DNA of 64,000 bases from Micromonospora yasonensis (lineage in GTDB: Bacteria > Actinomycetota > Actinomycetes > Mycobacteriales > Micromonosporaceae), in the NCBI RefSeq assembly GCF_026013475.1, contig NZ_JAPDPH010000005.1:25199-89198 (forward strand), in the 5' to 3' direction. Made by a program: the position numbers and the translations under genes. The notes beneath the pieces were generated by a model. That model was not told the DNA's origin and did not search any database. It saw only the letters and a program-made list of their open reading frames with translations. Of the stretch, positions 1-8,828 are shown one piece after another. Numbering within the stretch: the stretch's first letter is position 1; each line of letters starts with the position of its first letter.

Positions 1-2128
1 TCTTCAGGATGTCGCCGTTGTCGTCCAGCCGGATCTCCTTGAGGGTGTCCCGGGTGAACTCACCGAAGAAGATGGCGCCGTCGTAGTACGCGGGGAACTT
101 CGTCTCCGACTTCAGGTCCGGGTCGTAGTCGTACTTCGCCGCGCCGTGCGGGCCGACCCCACCGGTCCCCAGCTCGGGGAAGAGCACCGGGCAGGTCTTG
201 GTGGGCGTCGACAGGTAGGACTCCGGGCACGGGGTCGGCGCCTGGAACGAGTACCACAGCTCGGACTTCTCCACCGGCAGCAGGTCGGTCAGGCCGGTGT
301 TGTGCCGCGAGGTGTTCTTCGGCGCGGCGCAGTCGAACGGCGCGACCGGCGAGATGGGGTTGGTGGTCCAGTTCATCTCGATGTACGGCAGGTTCGGCTG
401 CACGCACATCGGCCAGCCGTAGTTCGCCGGCTTGTCGACGACCATCATCCGGCCGGTGCCGGCCGGTCCCCGCCCGACCTGCGCCACCGACGAGTCCGGG
501 GAGTAGTCGGTGATGTAGGCGACGTCGTTCTTGTCGAGGGTGATCCGGAACGGGTTCCGGAAGCCCATCGCGTAGACCTCCGGCCGGGTCTTCTCCGTCC
601 CCGGCGGGTAGAGGTTGCCCGCCGGGACGGTGTAGGACCCGTCCGCGCCGACCGTGATCCGCAGGATCTTGCCGCGCAGGTCGTTGGTGTTGGCCGAGCT
701 GCGCCGGGCGTCGACGAACGGGGCCTGGTAGACGCCGGTCGCGCTGACCGAGTCGTTGTGCGGCGAGAAGCCGCCGGAACCGCCGCCGCCGGCCGGGGTG
801 TCGTCCCCGGTGACCAGCCACAGGTTGTTCTTCGAGTCGAACGCGATGTCACCGGCCACGTGGCAGCAGGCGCCCCGGTCGACCGGCACCTGGAGGATCT
901 TCTGCTCGGTGCTCAGGTCCAGCGAGGGCGTCTCGCCGTCGACGAACTTGAACCGGGAGAGCTGGAAGTAGCCCTTCCACACGTCCCAGGCGTGCGGGTC
1001 GGTACTGGTGGTCGGCGCGCTGCCGGCGGGCGTGTTCAGCGGGGGCGCGTAGTAGAGGTAGACCCACTTGTTGGTGGCGAAGTCGTTGTCGATCGCCGGG
1101 CCGTACATCCCGTCCTCGCTGTGGGTGTAGACCGGGATCTGGGCGAGGACGGTGGTCTCGTTCGTCTCCGGGTTGTGCAGCCGTACGCCGCCGCGCCGGT
1201 CGGTCTGGATCACCCGGCCGTCGGGGAGCACGTCGAAGCCGATCGGCTCGTTGACGTTGGGCTGCGCGCCGACGACCGTCATCTGGTAGTTGGCCAGCAC
1301 GGTCGCGCCGCAGTCGCCGTCGGTCACCCCGGCCGCCCACTGGATCGCGCCGCCCAGGTGAGCCCGCAGGTCCACCGTGTCGTAGCTCTCCGGGGTGGCG
1401 CCGAGTCCGGTGTAGAACGACCGCCCGCCCTGGTAGTCCTTGCACCAGGTGATCGGGTGGTCGAAGCCCATGGTGCCGCCGGTGTACGTCTTCTCGTCCA
1501 CGGTGGCCAGCACGTGCGAGACGCCCCGGACGTTGGCCGCGAAGTTGTACCACCGGTCGGTGGTGCTCCACCGCTGCGGCAGCGTCTTCGAGGCCGGGTG
1601 GACCCGGTCGGCGACCGTGACGGTGGCCTTGCTGACCGCGGACGGCGCGCCGGTGGCGCGGGTGCCGAGCAGGTTGGTGAGGAAGGACCAGTCCGGTTCG
1701 GCCTCGATGGCGGAGTTGACGCCGACGAAGCCGCCGCCGTCGCGGTAGTACTGCTCGAAGGCCGCCTGCTGGGCGTCGTCGAGCACGTCGCCGGCGGTGT
1801 TGAGGAACACCACGGCGCGGAACTGCTTCAGGTGGGGTTCGTCGAACTTGCGGGGGTCGTTCGTCACCTCGACGGTGAAGCGCCGCTCCTGCCCGAGTTG
1901 CTGGAGGGCCTGTACGCCGGCCGCGGTCGCGGCGTTGTTGCCGCTGGCCGACCGGGTGAAGACGAGCACCTTGTACTGGATGCCGTTGCTGTTCGGTGCT
2001 GGGGTGGTGAGCACCGGCGCGGCCTGCGCCGGGGTCGGAGTCTGCTCGGCCGTCGCGACGAGCGTCGCGCCCACGAGGGCGAGCAGGCTGAGATGGATGG
2101 CGGCCCTGCGGCCGAACGGTCTGCGCAA
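1..2128 (-). CDS. Secreted ThuA-domain / PQQ-type glucose-sorbosone dehydrogenase, 3' end missing
   Basis: About 709 residues are visible and the gene runs off the left edge. I start it at a TTG (2128-2126) because it follows a GAGCGAGG ribosome site and opens a signal peptide (RRPFGRRAAIHLSLLALVGA, then AQAAP). Residues ~50-270 form a ThuA-like domain (KVLVFTRSASG, GGGFVGVNSA, MGFDHPITWCKDY, GRSFYTGLG). This is followed by a PQQ-dependent sugar dehydrogenase beta-propeller (PIGFDVLPDGRVIQTDRRGG, HVAGDIAFDSKNNLWLVTGD, ENPFRITL-type AMGFRNPFRI, NYGWPMC). ThuA proteins are linked to sugar metabolism and the propeller family oxidises aldoses/sorbosone. Such fusions are common secreted actinobacterial proteins, often with C-terminal carbohydrate-binding domains, which cannot be seen here. 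Substrate is unknown. The opposite-strand long open frame is a shadow. Confidence 0.85.
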   Translation of the reverse strand, partial: MRRPFGRRAAIHLSLLALVGATLVATAEQTPTPAQAAPVLTTPAPNSNGIQYKVLVFTRSASGNNAATAAGVQALQQLGQERRFTVEVTNDPRKFDEPHLKQFRAVVFLNTAGDVLDDAQQAAFEQYYRDGGGFVGVNSAIEAEPDWSFLTNLLGTRATGAPSAVSKATVTVADRVHPASKTLPQRWSTTDRWYNFAANVRGVSHVLATVDEKTYTGGTMGFDHPITWCKDYQGGRSFYTGLGATPESYDTVDLRAHLGGAIQWAAGVTDGDCGATVLANYQMTVVGAQPNVNEPIGFDVLPDGRVIQTDRRGGVRLHNPETNETTVLAQIPVYTHSEDGMYGPAIDNDFATNKWVYLYYAPPLNTPAGSAPTTSTDPHAWDVWKGYFQLSRFKFVDGETPSLDLSTEQKILQVPVDRGACCHVAGDIAFDSKNNLWLVTGDDTPAGGGGSGGFSPHNDSVSATGVYQAPFVDARRSSANTNDLRGKILRITVGADGSYTVPAGNLYPPGTEKTRPEVYAMGFRNPFRITLDKNDVAYITDYSPDSSVAQVGRGPAGTGRMMVVDKPANYGWPMCVQPNLPYIEMNWTTNPISPVAPFDCAAPKNTSRHNTGLTDLLPVEKSELWYSFQAPTPCPESYLSTPTKTCPVLFPELGTGGVGPHGAAKYDYDPDLKSETKFPAYYDGAIFFGEFTRDTLKEIRLDDNGDILK

Positions 2129-2353
2129 TCGAACCTCGCTCTGGTCGGGCGGGTCCGCCTCAGCGCCGGGACGAGGCTGAGGAGGTCGCTGGAAGAGGTG
2201 ACGAGAGCCTGGCCAGGTTCTACGCGAGACGATATTTGCGTACGCGAGCAAAGAGAAGAGGGCGGAGCCAAAAGTTTTCGCCGAACCGCCACGACTTTTG
2301 TTCAAGATGAGCAAAAGTGGGAGCGGATCGGTGCTGTTCGGACAGACGGCAAC

Positions 2354-2381
2354 GGGCCGGTCGCCCGTTGGCGACCGGCCC
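2354..2381 (-). terminator. Perfect 12-bp stem-loop after ytxH-like gene
   Basis: GGGCCGGTCGCC and GGCGACCGGCCC pair perfectly around a CGTT loop, 15 bases beyond the stop of the YtxH-like gene. There is no U-tract, as is usual for high-GC actinobacterial terminators. Confidence 0.75.
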
Positions 2382-2395
2382 GCTGCTTGGATGCG

Positions 2396-2788
2396 TCAGA
2401 GGTTGCTGCCGCTGGTGCCCGTGCCGGACGACTTGGTGCTCGTGCTGGTGGTCGTCGAGCCGGTCGCGCTGGTCGAACCCGTGCCGGACTTGGCGCCGAC
2501 GGTCGCCGGCGTGCCGGCGAACGGCTTGTCCGCCGCGGTCAGCCCCTGCTTGCTGCCGTTGCCGCTGCCCAGTTTCTCGCCGAGCTTGGTCTGCCCCAGC
2601 CGGTCCTTGCCCTCGGCGTAGAGCCGGGTCGCCTGGGCCTGCGCGACGCCCGCAGCCTCCTGGACGGTCGGATGGTCGAGCACCTTGCGGCCTCGGACCA
2701 CCAGTTCCTCGTACTTCTCCCGGCCGGCACGGGCGCCCAGGACGAATCCCGCAGCCAGCCCGCCAAGAAACATGATCTTTCCGCGCAT
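2396..2788 (-). CDS. YtxH-like small membrane protein
   Basis: A 130-residue protein. The start at 2788 is preceded by GGAAGGAG at good spacing; a longer in-frame reading from 2854 lacks this. The N-terminus is a short hydrophobic segment (MFLGGLAAGFVLGARAGREK) followed by a charged helical stretch (YEELVVRGRKVLDHPTVQEAAG) and a Gly/Ser/Thr-rich low-complexity tail ending in SNL. The hydrophobic anchor followed by GARAGREKYEEL is typical of actinobacterial YtxH-type proteins, which are usually annotated as hypothetical or general-stress related. The biochemical role is unknown. It is single-standing, divergent from the tRNA-Asn region and followed by its own terminator. Confidence 0.8.
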   Translation of the reverse strand: MRGKIMFLGGLAAGFVLGARAGREKYEELVVRGRKVLDHPTVQEAAGVAQAQATRLYAEGKDRLGQTKLGEKLGSGNGSKQGLTAADKPFAGTPATVGAKSGTGSTSATGSTTTSTSTKSSGTGTSGSNL

Positions 2789-3075
2789 GGCGGCTCCTTC
2801 CGTACCTGACGCGCCGCCGTCCCCACCGGGGCCTTCCCCGGCGGGAGCGACCATCTCGCGCCTGCGTCCTCTGTCGGCGGCTAACTACCCATCCTGCTCT
2901 CCGCTCATACCTCCGTGTGCCGAGATGGCGATTTGTCCGTATTGTCGGCGGGTCGGGTTTCCTGGGGCGTCGTCCCGGTTGATCGGGTAACCCCCTGGCG
3001 CACCACCCCCGGATGTCCTGTACTCTTGTCCCCGTCGCACGGCGCGGAGAGATCCGGCAGCCGGGCGATGCACGA

Positions 3076-3148
3076 TCCCCTGTAGCTCAATTGGCAGAGC
3101 AGCCGGCTGTTAACCGGCAGGTTATTGGTTCGAGTCCAATCGGGGGAG
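3076..3148 (+). tRNA. tRNA-Asn (GTT)
   Basis: The acceptor stem TCCCCTG pairs with CGGGGGA (with a T-G pair), the D arm is GCTC..GAGC, the anticodon loop CTGTTAA gives GTT, and the T arm contains GGTTCGAGTCC. The discriminator is G and no CCA is encoded. A terminator follows at 3163. Confidence 0.95.
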
Positions 3149-3162
3149 CTTCGCTCCACACG

Positions 3163-3195
3163 ACGCCCGTCGGCCTGGCCGGCGGGCGTTTCTCG
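3163..3195 (+). terminator. Terminator of tRNA-Asn
   Basis: ACGCCCGTC pairs with GGCGGGCGT (one T-G pair) around GGCCTGGCC, followed by TTTCTCGTC. It lies 14 bases after the tRNA. Confidence 0.75.
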
Positions 3196-3336
3196 TCGCC
3201 CCGCCGGGCCGCCACTGCCCGGGTTGCCGCGCGACTGGTGGTTTCCGCCCACGTGCTCCTTTCGCCCGGCAGGATGGGCGATGTCGACTTGGCCCCTGCT
3301 GCGTCGATTGGTGCGGCGATCCGAGGACGGGTGGAG

Positions 3337-5475
3337 ATGGCCGGAGGACGAGGCCGCTGGACGGCCACCCTGATCGCGGCGGTGGTCGTGCTCGGCTGGC
3401 TGGTCGTCGGCGGGGTCGCCGGGCCGTACTCCGGGAAGCTCGGCGAGGTCGCCACCAACGACAACGCCTCCTTCCTGCCGGCGAACGCCGAGGCGACCCG
3501 GGCCCAGGACCTCGCCGCCGGCTTCGTGGCGAAGCAGACCACCCCGGCCCTCGTCGCCTACGAGCGCACCTCGGGCATCACCCCTGCCGACCAGCAGCGC
3601 GTCCAGGCCGACGCCACCCGCTTCGCCCAGGTCCCGGGCGTGGTCGGCCCGCTGCCGCCGCCGATCGTCAGCCAGGATCGCCAAGCCGTGCAGGTGATCG
3701 TCCCGATCGACAGCTCCGAGGGCGAGCAGATCCGTACGGTCGTGGACAAGCTGCGGGAGATCGCCGGCCCGAACCGCGACGGGCTCACGGTCGACGTGGC
3801 CGGGCCGGCGGGACTGCTCGCCGACCTGATCCAGGTCTTCGCCGCCATCGACGGGCCGCTGCTGTTGGTCACCCTGGTCGTGGTGCTGATCATCCTGCTG
3901 ATCGTCTACCGCAGCCCGGTGCTCTGGATCTTCCCGCTGCTCGCCGCCGGCATGTCGTACGGGCTGGCCTCGGTCTTCGTCTACCACCTCGCCAAGAACG
4001 ACCTCGTCAAGCTCAACGGGCAGGCACAGGGCATCCTCACCGTGCTGGTGTTCGGCGCCGGCACCGACTACGCGCTGCTGCTCATCGCCCGTTACCGCGA
4101 GGAACTGCACCGGCACGAGCGGCCGTGGGACGCGCTGCGGACCGCCTGGAAGGCTGCCGCCCCGGCCATCTTCGCCTCCGGCGCCACGGTCATCGTCAGC
4201 CTGCTCTGCCTGCTGCTGTCCAGCCTCAACTCCAACCGGGCGCTCGGCCCGGTCGCCGCCGTCGGCATCGCCGCCACCCTGCTGGTGATGCTCACCTTCC
4301 TACCCGCCCTGCTGCTGCTCGGCGGGCGCTGGGCGTTCTGGCCGCGCCGGCCCCGCTTCGACCACGCCGACCCGCAGGCCGAACACGGCATCTGGGGGCG
4401 GATCGCCGGCTTCGTGGCCCGGCGGGCCCGGACCGTCTGGCTGGTCACCGCGGTCGTCCTGGCCGTGCTCGCGGTCGGGGTCACCCAACTCGGCGTCACC
4501 ACCCTCGGCCAGTCCGACCTGTTCACCAACCGCACCGAGTCGGTGGCCGGTCAGGAGGTGATCGCCCGGCACTACCCGGCCGGCACCGGCAGCCCGGCCA
4601 CCATCTTCACCAACCAGGCCACCGCCCAGCAGGTCGCCCAGGTGGCCCAGGGCGTACGCGGGGTGTCCTCGGTCCGCCCGCTCACCGAGCCGGGCCAGGC
4701 TGGGCCGCCCGCCCCGAACGTACCGCCCAAGGTCGTCGACGGGCGGGTGCAACTGCTGGCCACCCTGACCGATCCGCCCGACAGCAACGCCGCCGACCGC
4801 ACCATCCGCGCCCTGCGCGCGGCGGTGCACAAGGTGTCCGGCTCCGACAGCGTGGTCGGCGGCTTCACCGCCATCAACGTGGACACCGCCGCCGCCTCCG
4901 CCCGGGACCGCAACGTCATCATCCCGGTGGTGCTGCTGGTCATCGCGGTCATCCTGGCCCTGCTGCTGCGCGCCCTGGTCGCCCCGGTCCTGCTGATCGC
5001 CACCGTGGTGCTGTCGTTCCTGGCCACGCTCGGCCTCTGCGCGCTGATCTTCAGGTACGCCCTCGACTTCCCCGGCGTCGACCAGGCGTTCCCGCTCTTC
5101 GCGTTCGTCTTCCTGGTCGCCCTCGGCATCGACTACAACATCTTCCTGATGAGCCGGGTCCGCGAGGAGTCCGTCCGGCGGGGCACCCGGGCCGGCGTAC
5201 TCGCCGGGCTCGCCGTCACCGGCGGCGTGATCACCTCCGCCGGCATCGTGCTCGCCGCGACGTTCTCCGCGCTCGCCGTCCTGCCGCTGGTGGTGCTCGT
5301 CGAACTGGGCGTGGCCGTCGCCGCCGGGGTGCTGCTCGACACCGTCGTCGTCCGCTCGCTGCTGGTGCCCGCCCTCTCGTACGACCTCGGACCCAGGATC
5401 TGGTGGCCCGGCCGGCTGTCCCGGTCCCCGCGCGGCGGCGACCGGACCGGCGCGGAGGTGGAGCATGCCCGCTGA
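3337..5475 (+). CDS. MMPL/RND-family membrane transporter
   Basis: About 712 residues from ATG 3337. The open frame continues upstream through the tRNA, so the longer starts are artefacts; GTG 3331 (same frame) and ATG 3274 are alternatives, and GAGGACGG upstream favours 3331/3337. The layout is the MMPL type: one N-terminal membrane helix (TLIAAVVVLGWLVVGGVAG), an extracytoplasmic domain (to ~residue 190), a bundle of helices including FGAGTDYALLLIARYREEL, a second outer domain, and a second bundle including ALGIDYNIFLMSRVREE. The GxxxDY motifs in both halves match MmpL proton-relay Asp-Tyr pairs. MMPL proteins export lipids, siderophores or drugs by proton antiport; the substrate is not predictable. 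Its end overlaps the next gene by 11 bases, suggesting coupling. Confidence 0.88.
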   Translation: MAGGRGRWTATLIAAVVVLGWLVVGGVAGPYSGKLGEVATNDNASFLPANAEATRAQDLAAGFVAKQTTPALVAYERTSGITPADQQRVQADATRFAQVPGVVGPLPPPIVSQDRQAVQVIVPIDSSEGEQIRTVVDKLREIAGPNRDGLTVDVAGPAGLLADLIQVFAAIDGPLLLVTLVVVLIILLIVYRSPVLWIFPLLAAGMSYGLASVFVYHLAKNDLVKLNGQAQGILTVLVFGAGTDYALLLIARYREELHRHERPWDALRTAWKAAAPAIFASGATVIVSLLCLLLSSLNSNRALGPVAAVGIAATLLVMLTFLPALLLLGGRWAFWPRRPRFDHADPQAEHGIWGRIAGFVARRARTVWLVTAVVLAVLAVGVTQLGVTTLGQSDLFTNRTESVAGQEVIARHYPAGTGSPATIFTNQATAQQVAQVAQGVRGVSSVRPLTEPGQAGPPAPNVPPKVVDGRVQLLATLTDPPDSNAADRTIRALRAAVHKVSGSDSVVGGFTAINVDTAAASARDRNVIIPVVLLVIAVILALLLRALVAPVLLIATVVLSFLATLGLCALIFRYALDFPGVDQAFPLFAFVFLVALGIDYNIFLMSRVREESVRRGTRAGVLAGLAVTGGVITSAGIVLAATFSALAVLPLVVLVELGVAVAAGVLLDTVVVRSLLVPALSYDLGPRIWWPGRLSRSPRGGDRTGAEVEHAR

Positions 5476-6709
5476 GACCGACGTGGTCATCGTCGGCGGC
5501 GGCCTCGCCGGCCTGGCCGCCGCTCGCCGGCTGCACCGTGCCGGCGTGCCGTGGCGGCTGCTCGAGGCGGCCGACCGGCTCGGCGGCCGGGTGGCCACCG
5601 ACGAGTTCGACGGCTACCTGCTGGACCGCGGCTTCCAGGTGCTCAACACCGCGTACCCCCGGCTGAGTGGCCTGCTCGACCTGGGCGCGCTCGACCTCGG
5701 CTGGTTCACCTCCGGCGTGCTGGTCCGCCGGGGCGACCGGCTCGAGCGGCTGGTGAACCCGCTGCGCGCCCCGGCCGGCGCGCCCGGCACCGTCACCGCC
5801 GGGATCGGCTCCGTCCTCGACCGGTTGCGCCTCGCCGCGCTGGCCGCCGGCTGCGCCAGCCTGCCGGTGGGCCGGCTGCTCAACGCGACCGAGACCACCA
5901 GCGAGGCGGCACTGCGCCGGGCCCGGCTCTCCAACGCGATCATCGAGGAACTGATTCGACCGTTCCTGTCCGGCGTACTCCTCGACCGGGAGTTGGCGAC
6001 CTCCAGCCACGTCCTCGCGCTGTTCCTGCGCGCGTTCGCCCGCGGCCGGATCGGCCTGCCCGCCCGGGGGATGGCCGCGCTGCCGCAGGCCATCGCCGCC
6101 CCACTGCCCGCCGAACTGATCCAGCCGCACACCCCGGTCACCGAGGTCGCGCCCGGCCGGGTCCGCACCCGCGACGGCGACCTCGCCTGCCGCGCCGTCG
6201 TGGTCGCCGTGGACCCGCCGGCCGCGACCACGCTGCTGCCCCGGCTGCCGAGGGTACGCATGCACAGCTGCACGACCTATTACCACAGCACCGACACCCC
6301 GCCCCTGGCCGAGCCGATCCTGCTGCTCGACGGGGACCGCCGGGAACTGGTCGCCAACACGGCGGTGCTGAGCAACGCGGCACCCACCTACGCGCCCGCC
6401 GGCAAGCACCTGGTGGCCACCTCCGTGGTCGGCCCGCAGGCCCCGCCCGAGCCGGTCGTCCGCCGGGAACTGGACCGGCTCTACGGTCGGTCCACCGCCG
6501 ACTGGACCCACCTCACCACCGTCTCGGTCCCGGAGGCGCTTCCCGCCGCGCCACCCCCACAGGGCCGGCTGCGCAAGCCGGTCGCCCTCGGCGACGGGCT
6601 CTTCGTCGCCGGCGACCACCGGGACAGCCCGTCGATCCAGGGGGCGCTCGCCTCCGGCTGGCGTACGGCCGGCGCGGTCCTGGCCGAGCTGCGCGCCGCT
6701 GAGCGGTGA
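5465..6709 (+). CDS. FAD-dependent amine oxidase / phytoene desaturase-like oxidoreductase
   Basis: 414 residues. The N-terminus shows the dinucleotide-binding signature VVIVGGGLAGLAAARRL followed by LLEAADRLGGRVATDEFDGYLLDRGFQV, the classic FAD-binding GG(R) doublet. The C-terminus has GLFVAGDHRDSPSIQGALASG, the second FAD-contact motif. This places it in the flavin amine oxidase/protoporphyrinogen oxidase/carotenoid desaturase superfamily. No substrate-specific residues are recognisable. The start overlaps the MMPL transporter by 11 bases, so the two genes are probably co-translated, perhaps for making and exporting one lipid-like product (inference). Confidence 0.85.
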   Translation: MPAETDVVIVGGGLAGLAAARRLHRAGVPWRLLEAADRLGGRVATDEFDGYLLDRGFQVLNTAYPRLSGLLDLGALDLGWFTSGVLVRRGDRLERLVNPLRAPAGAPGTVTAGIGSVLDRLRLAALAAGCASLPVGRLLNATETTSEAALRRARLSNAIIEELIRPFLSGVLLDRELATSSHVLALFLRAFARGRIGLPARGMAALPQAIAAPLPAELIQPHTPVTEVAPGRVRTRDGDLACRAVVVAVDPPAATTLLPRLPRVRMHSCTTYYHSTDTPPLAEPILLLDGDRRELVANTAVLSNAAPTYAPAGKHLVATSVVGPQAPPEPVVRRELDRLYGRSTADWTHLTTVSVPEALPAAPPPQGRLRKPVALGDGLFVAGDHRDSPSIQGALASGWRTAGAVLAELRAAER

Positions 6710-6847
6710 CCCGGCGACCGTGGTACCAGCCGTCCTACTGCACGTTGTTATCCTCGCGTTGCCCACCGTGTCGGTCTGATCATCACGCGCGGCCCGTTAG
6801 GTGGTGGCCGGTGATCCGTTGGGCGGGTTACGATCCGGCGCGGTAGC

Positions 6848-6924
6848 GGGGCGGTAGCTCAGCAGGTTAGAGCAGGGGACTCATAATCCCTCGGTCGCGG
6901 GTTCGAGTCCCGCCCGCCCCACCA
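6848..6924 (+). tRNA. tRNA with CAT anticodon (tRNA-Ile2 type; often annotated tRNA-Met), integration site
   Basis: The acceptor GGGGCGG pairs with CCGCCCC, the anticodon loop is CTCATAA, the T arm is GCGGG-TTCGAGT-CCCGC, and CCA is encoded at 6922-6924. The anticodon stem/loop and variable region (GGGGACTCATAATCCCTCGGTCGC) resemble E. coli ileX, in which C34 becomes lysidine, more than elongator tRNA-Met. I therefore favour tRNA-Ile(CAT); this rests on remembered similarity. Its 3' half from 6879 is the left attachment site of the element. Confidence 0.9.
6879..6924 (+). repeat. attL, 46-bp direct repeat
   Basis: It starts ACTCATAATCCCTCGGTCGC and ends GCCCGCCCCACCA, identical over 46 bases to 25826-25871. 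It begins in the anticodon loop, so integration reconstitutes a complete tRNA. Confidence 0.95.
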
Positions 6925-8517
6925 TCAAGAAGTGCGCTTGACCTGGGGTTTCTTGCCATTCTTGCGATCTTTTCCACTGGTCAGCGTCGATGGATGGGGC
7001 TGCTGTGAGCCCGACGTGAGCCCGGCGGATCGCTTGGAGCCCTGACGGGGGACGAGACGTGCGGCTGCTTCGGCCGCTTCCCGTGCCAGCTCCGGCAGGA
7101 CCGAGGTGTAGGTATCGGACGTCAGAGAGATCGAGGAGTGGCCCAGCATGTCTTGGACCACCTTCATCTCGGTGCCGGCCGCGAGGGCGATGGTGGCAGC
7201 GCCGTGCCGTAGATCATGCAAGCGGATCGGCGGCAGGCCCGCCTTGCGTACCAGCCGATCGAAGTAGTCTGACAGCCAGTTGGGCTCGACCCACTCGCCG
7301 GTCGGCCGGGTGAAGAGACGCCCGCTCTCTACCCACGCCGCGTCGGCTTCCTCCCGCGCCTTCCGCTGCCGCTTGAGATGGCGCTTGGCCACCTTCAGGC
7401 TGTCGCGGTCCAGGGCGACGATGCGGTTTCCGGCATCGCTCTTCGGCGCGTTCTCCTCGATCTCCCCACTGATCTCCACGAGCTGCGTGGCGACCGTGAG
7501 GATCTTGCCCTTGAGATCGAGGTCTTCCGGCCGCAGGCCGCACGCCTCGCCTCTGCGCAGCCCACGAAACGCGATCAGATGAAAGAGCGCATACAACTCA
7601 TCGTCGGCGACAAAATCGAGGAAGACGCCTGTCTGCTCGGGAGTCCACACCATGACCGGCGACGGCCTTTCGCTGGTGGCCCGCCAACGCGCTACACGCT
7701 CGTCCGTCCACACCAATGCCTTCGGCCGACGAACGGGGTCAAGCTCAACGTGGGCCGCCGGGTTGAACGTAATCAGCTCTTGCGTGATGGCGTCGTTGAG
7801 GGCGGCCCGCAGTGTCGCCCGGATGTGCCGTCGTGTCGTCGGCCCCGCGGTACGGCGGAAGGGCGGCATTTCAGCGATGGCGGCACGCGCGGCGCGGCGG
7901 CGCTCATGCCCCTTGAGCGACTTCAGTTCGTCGATCGCGGATCGTCGTAGGGCGTTCGCTTCCTCGATCTCGATGTTCCGTTCAACGATCGCGTTGAACA
8001 TCTCAGTCAGGTGCGACACGCGCAGCCGGTCAAGGCGGATGTTGCCGATGTGCGGCTTGAGGTGGAGCCGGATATCCCGGCCGTATCGGTTGATGGTGTT
8101 CCGGCGGATCTTGCGGCCAGCAAGCCAGGTGTCGAGCCATTCCCCGACGGTGATGCGGGCGGTCAACGACTGACCGCTTCGGAACTTGCGTCGCGTCTCC
8201 TCCAGGTCGGGTAGCGGCTCTCGGTTGGACGCCACGCGCTCCAGTAGGTCCCCCATGCGCTGACGGCCGTCTTCGTCATCGAGGTCGGGCAGGGTAAGCA
8301 GCGCGCGGACGGCATCCAGGTCCGTTTGAGCCTCGGTGGCCGACGTGTAGCCGGACCGGCGGAAGGTGCGACGTTCGCCCTCGGCGTTGGATGGGAGCTC
8401 CTGCCGGACGCCCCAGGTGCCGTGTCGGCGCTGGTTGAGTTTGGGGCAGGATTGCCCGTACTGCTTGCCGGTCTGCGGATCTCGGCAGGCGCAGCGACGG
8501 AATATGGATCCTCTCAA
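6925..8517 (-). CDS. int: AICE site-specific tyrosine integrase
   Basis: 530 residues from a TTG start (8517) preceded by AAGGAGGAACC. It inserts and excises the element at the tRNA. The N-terminus has a Cys cluster (RRCACRDPQTGKQYGQSC) seen in AICE integrases, then a SAM-like core-binding domain (~120-260) and a catalytic domain. Catalytic residues are visible: Arg321 in FRGLRRGE, H434-x-x-R437-H438 in LHDLRHG, His460 in MLGHSS and the nucleophile Tyr470 in TSDTYTSV. The C-terminal tail is basic (GKDRKNGKKPQVKRTS). The stop codon directly abuts the attL CCA. The 5' end faces a promoter palindrome shared with the divergent small gene at 8592. Confidence 0.95.
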   Translation of the reverse strand: MRGSIFRRCACRDPQTGKQYGQSCPKLNQRRHGTWGVRQELPSNAEGERRTFRRSGYTSATEAQTDLDAVRALLTLPDLDDEDGRQRMGDLLERVASNREPLPDLEETRRKFRSGQSLTARITVGEWLDTWLAGRKIRRNTINRYGRDIRLHLKPHIGNIRLDRLRVSHLTEMFNAIVERNIEIEEANALRRSAIDELKSLKGHERRRAARAAIAEMPPFRRTAGPTTRRHIRATLRAALNDAITQELITFNPAAHVELDPVRRPKALVWTDERVARWRATSERPSPVMVWTPEQTGVFLDFVADDELYALFHLIAFRGLRRGEACGLRPEDLDLKGKILTVATQLVEISGEIEENAPKSDAGNRIVALDRDSLKVAKRHLKRQRKAREEADAAWVESGRLFTRPTGEWVEPNWLSDYFDRLVRKAGLPPIRLHDLRHGAATIALAAGTEMKVVQDMLGHSSISLTSDTYTSVLPELAREAAEAAARLVPRQGSKRSAGLTSGSQQPHPSTLTSGKDRKNGKKPQVKRTS

Positions 8518-8526
8518 GGTTCCTCC

Positions 8527-8568
8527 TTGGGAGAGGGGAAGTGGTACCTATAATGGTACCACTTCCCC
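8527..8568 (+). promoter_or_regulatory. Promoter overlapped by a perfect 14-bp inverted repeat with TATAAT as its centre
   Basis: GGGGAAGTGGTACC (8535-8548) and GGTACCACTTCCCC (8555-8568) are perfect arms; the six bases between them are exactly TATAAT. TTGGGA lies at 8527-8532, 16 bases upstream of this -10 box, giving a plausible plus-strand sigma-70-type promoter for the gene at 8592. A dimeric repressor on the arms would cover the -10 box. The -35 region also overlaps the ribosome site of the divergent integrase, so both could be controlled. Confidence 0.75.
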
Positions 8569-8591
8569 GAATGGTTGATGGAAGGTGCGCT

Positions 8592-8828
8592 ATGCGACGA
8601 CGTCGGGTGGTCGAGGCTGCTCAGGGATTGCCGGCGCTTCCCGGCGAGGAGAAGCGCGACCAACAGGTCAAGATCCGGCTCTCGCGTAGCGAGGTTGAGA
8701 AGCTGGTAAGGATGCGGCCGGATCTCACCGCGGCCGGTATCGTCGCGCTGCTGGTCGACGACGTGTTGTCGGGTCGGCACGTTCCTCAATGGACAGTGAG
8801 GTCAGGTGACGGCTCGGATGCCGAGTAG
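8592..8828 (+). CDS. Small putative ribbon-helix-helix DNA-binding protein
   Basis: 78 residues from ATG 8592, with GGAAGGTG upstream. An Arg-rich start (MRRRRVVEAA) is followed by RDQQVKIRLSRSEVEKLVRMRP and TAAGIVALLVDDVLSG. This fits a beta-strand plus two helices as in CopG/Arc-like proteins, but the family assignment is only by pattern. It is the only plus-strand gene in the int-xis-rep block, sits just downstream of the TATAAT palindrome and is its likely autoregulator (inference). Its 3' end overlaps the convergent xis gene by 27 bases. Confidence 0.6.
   Translation: MRRRRVVEAAQGLPALPGEEKRDQQVKIRLSRSEVEKLVRMRPDLTAAGIVALLVDDVLSGRHVPQWTVRSGDGSDAE

Noticed and set aside
146..2809. 887-residue open frame on the plus strand
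   Set aside because: It is antisense to the ThuA/PQQ gene, is Arg/Val/Gly-rich without domains and has no ribosome site: a high-GC shadow.
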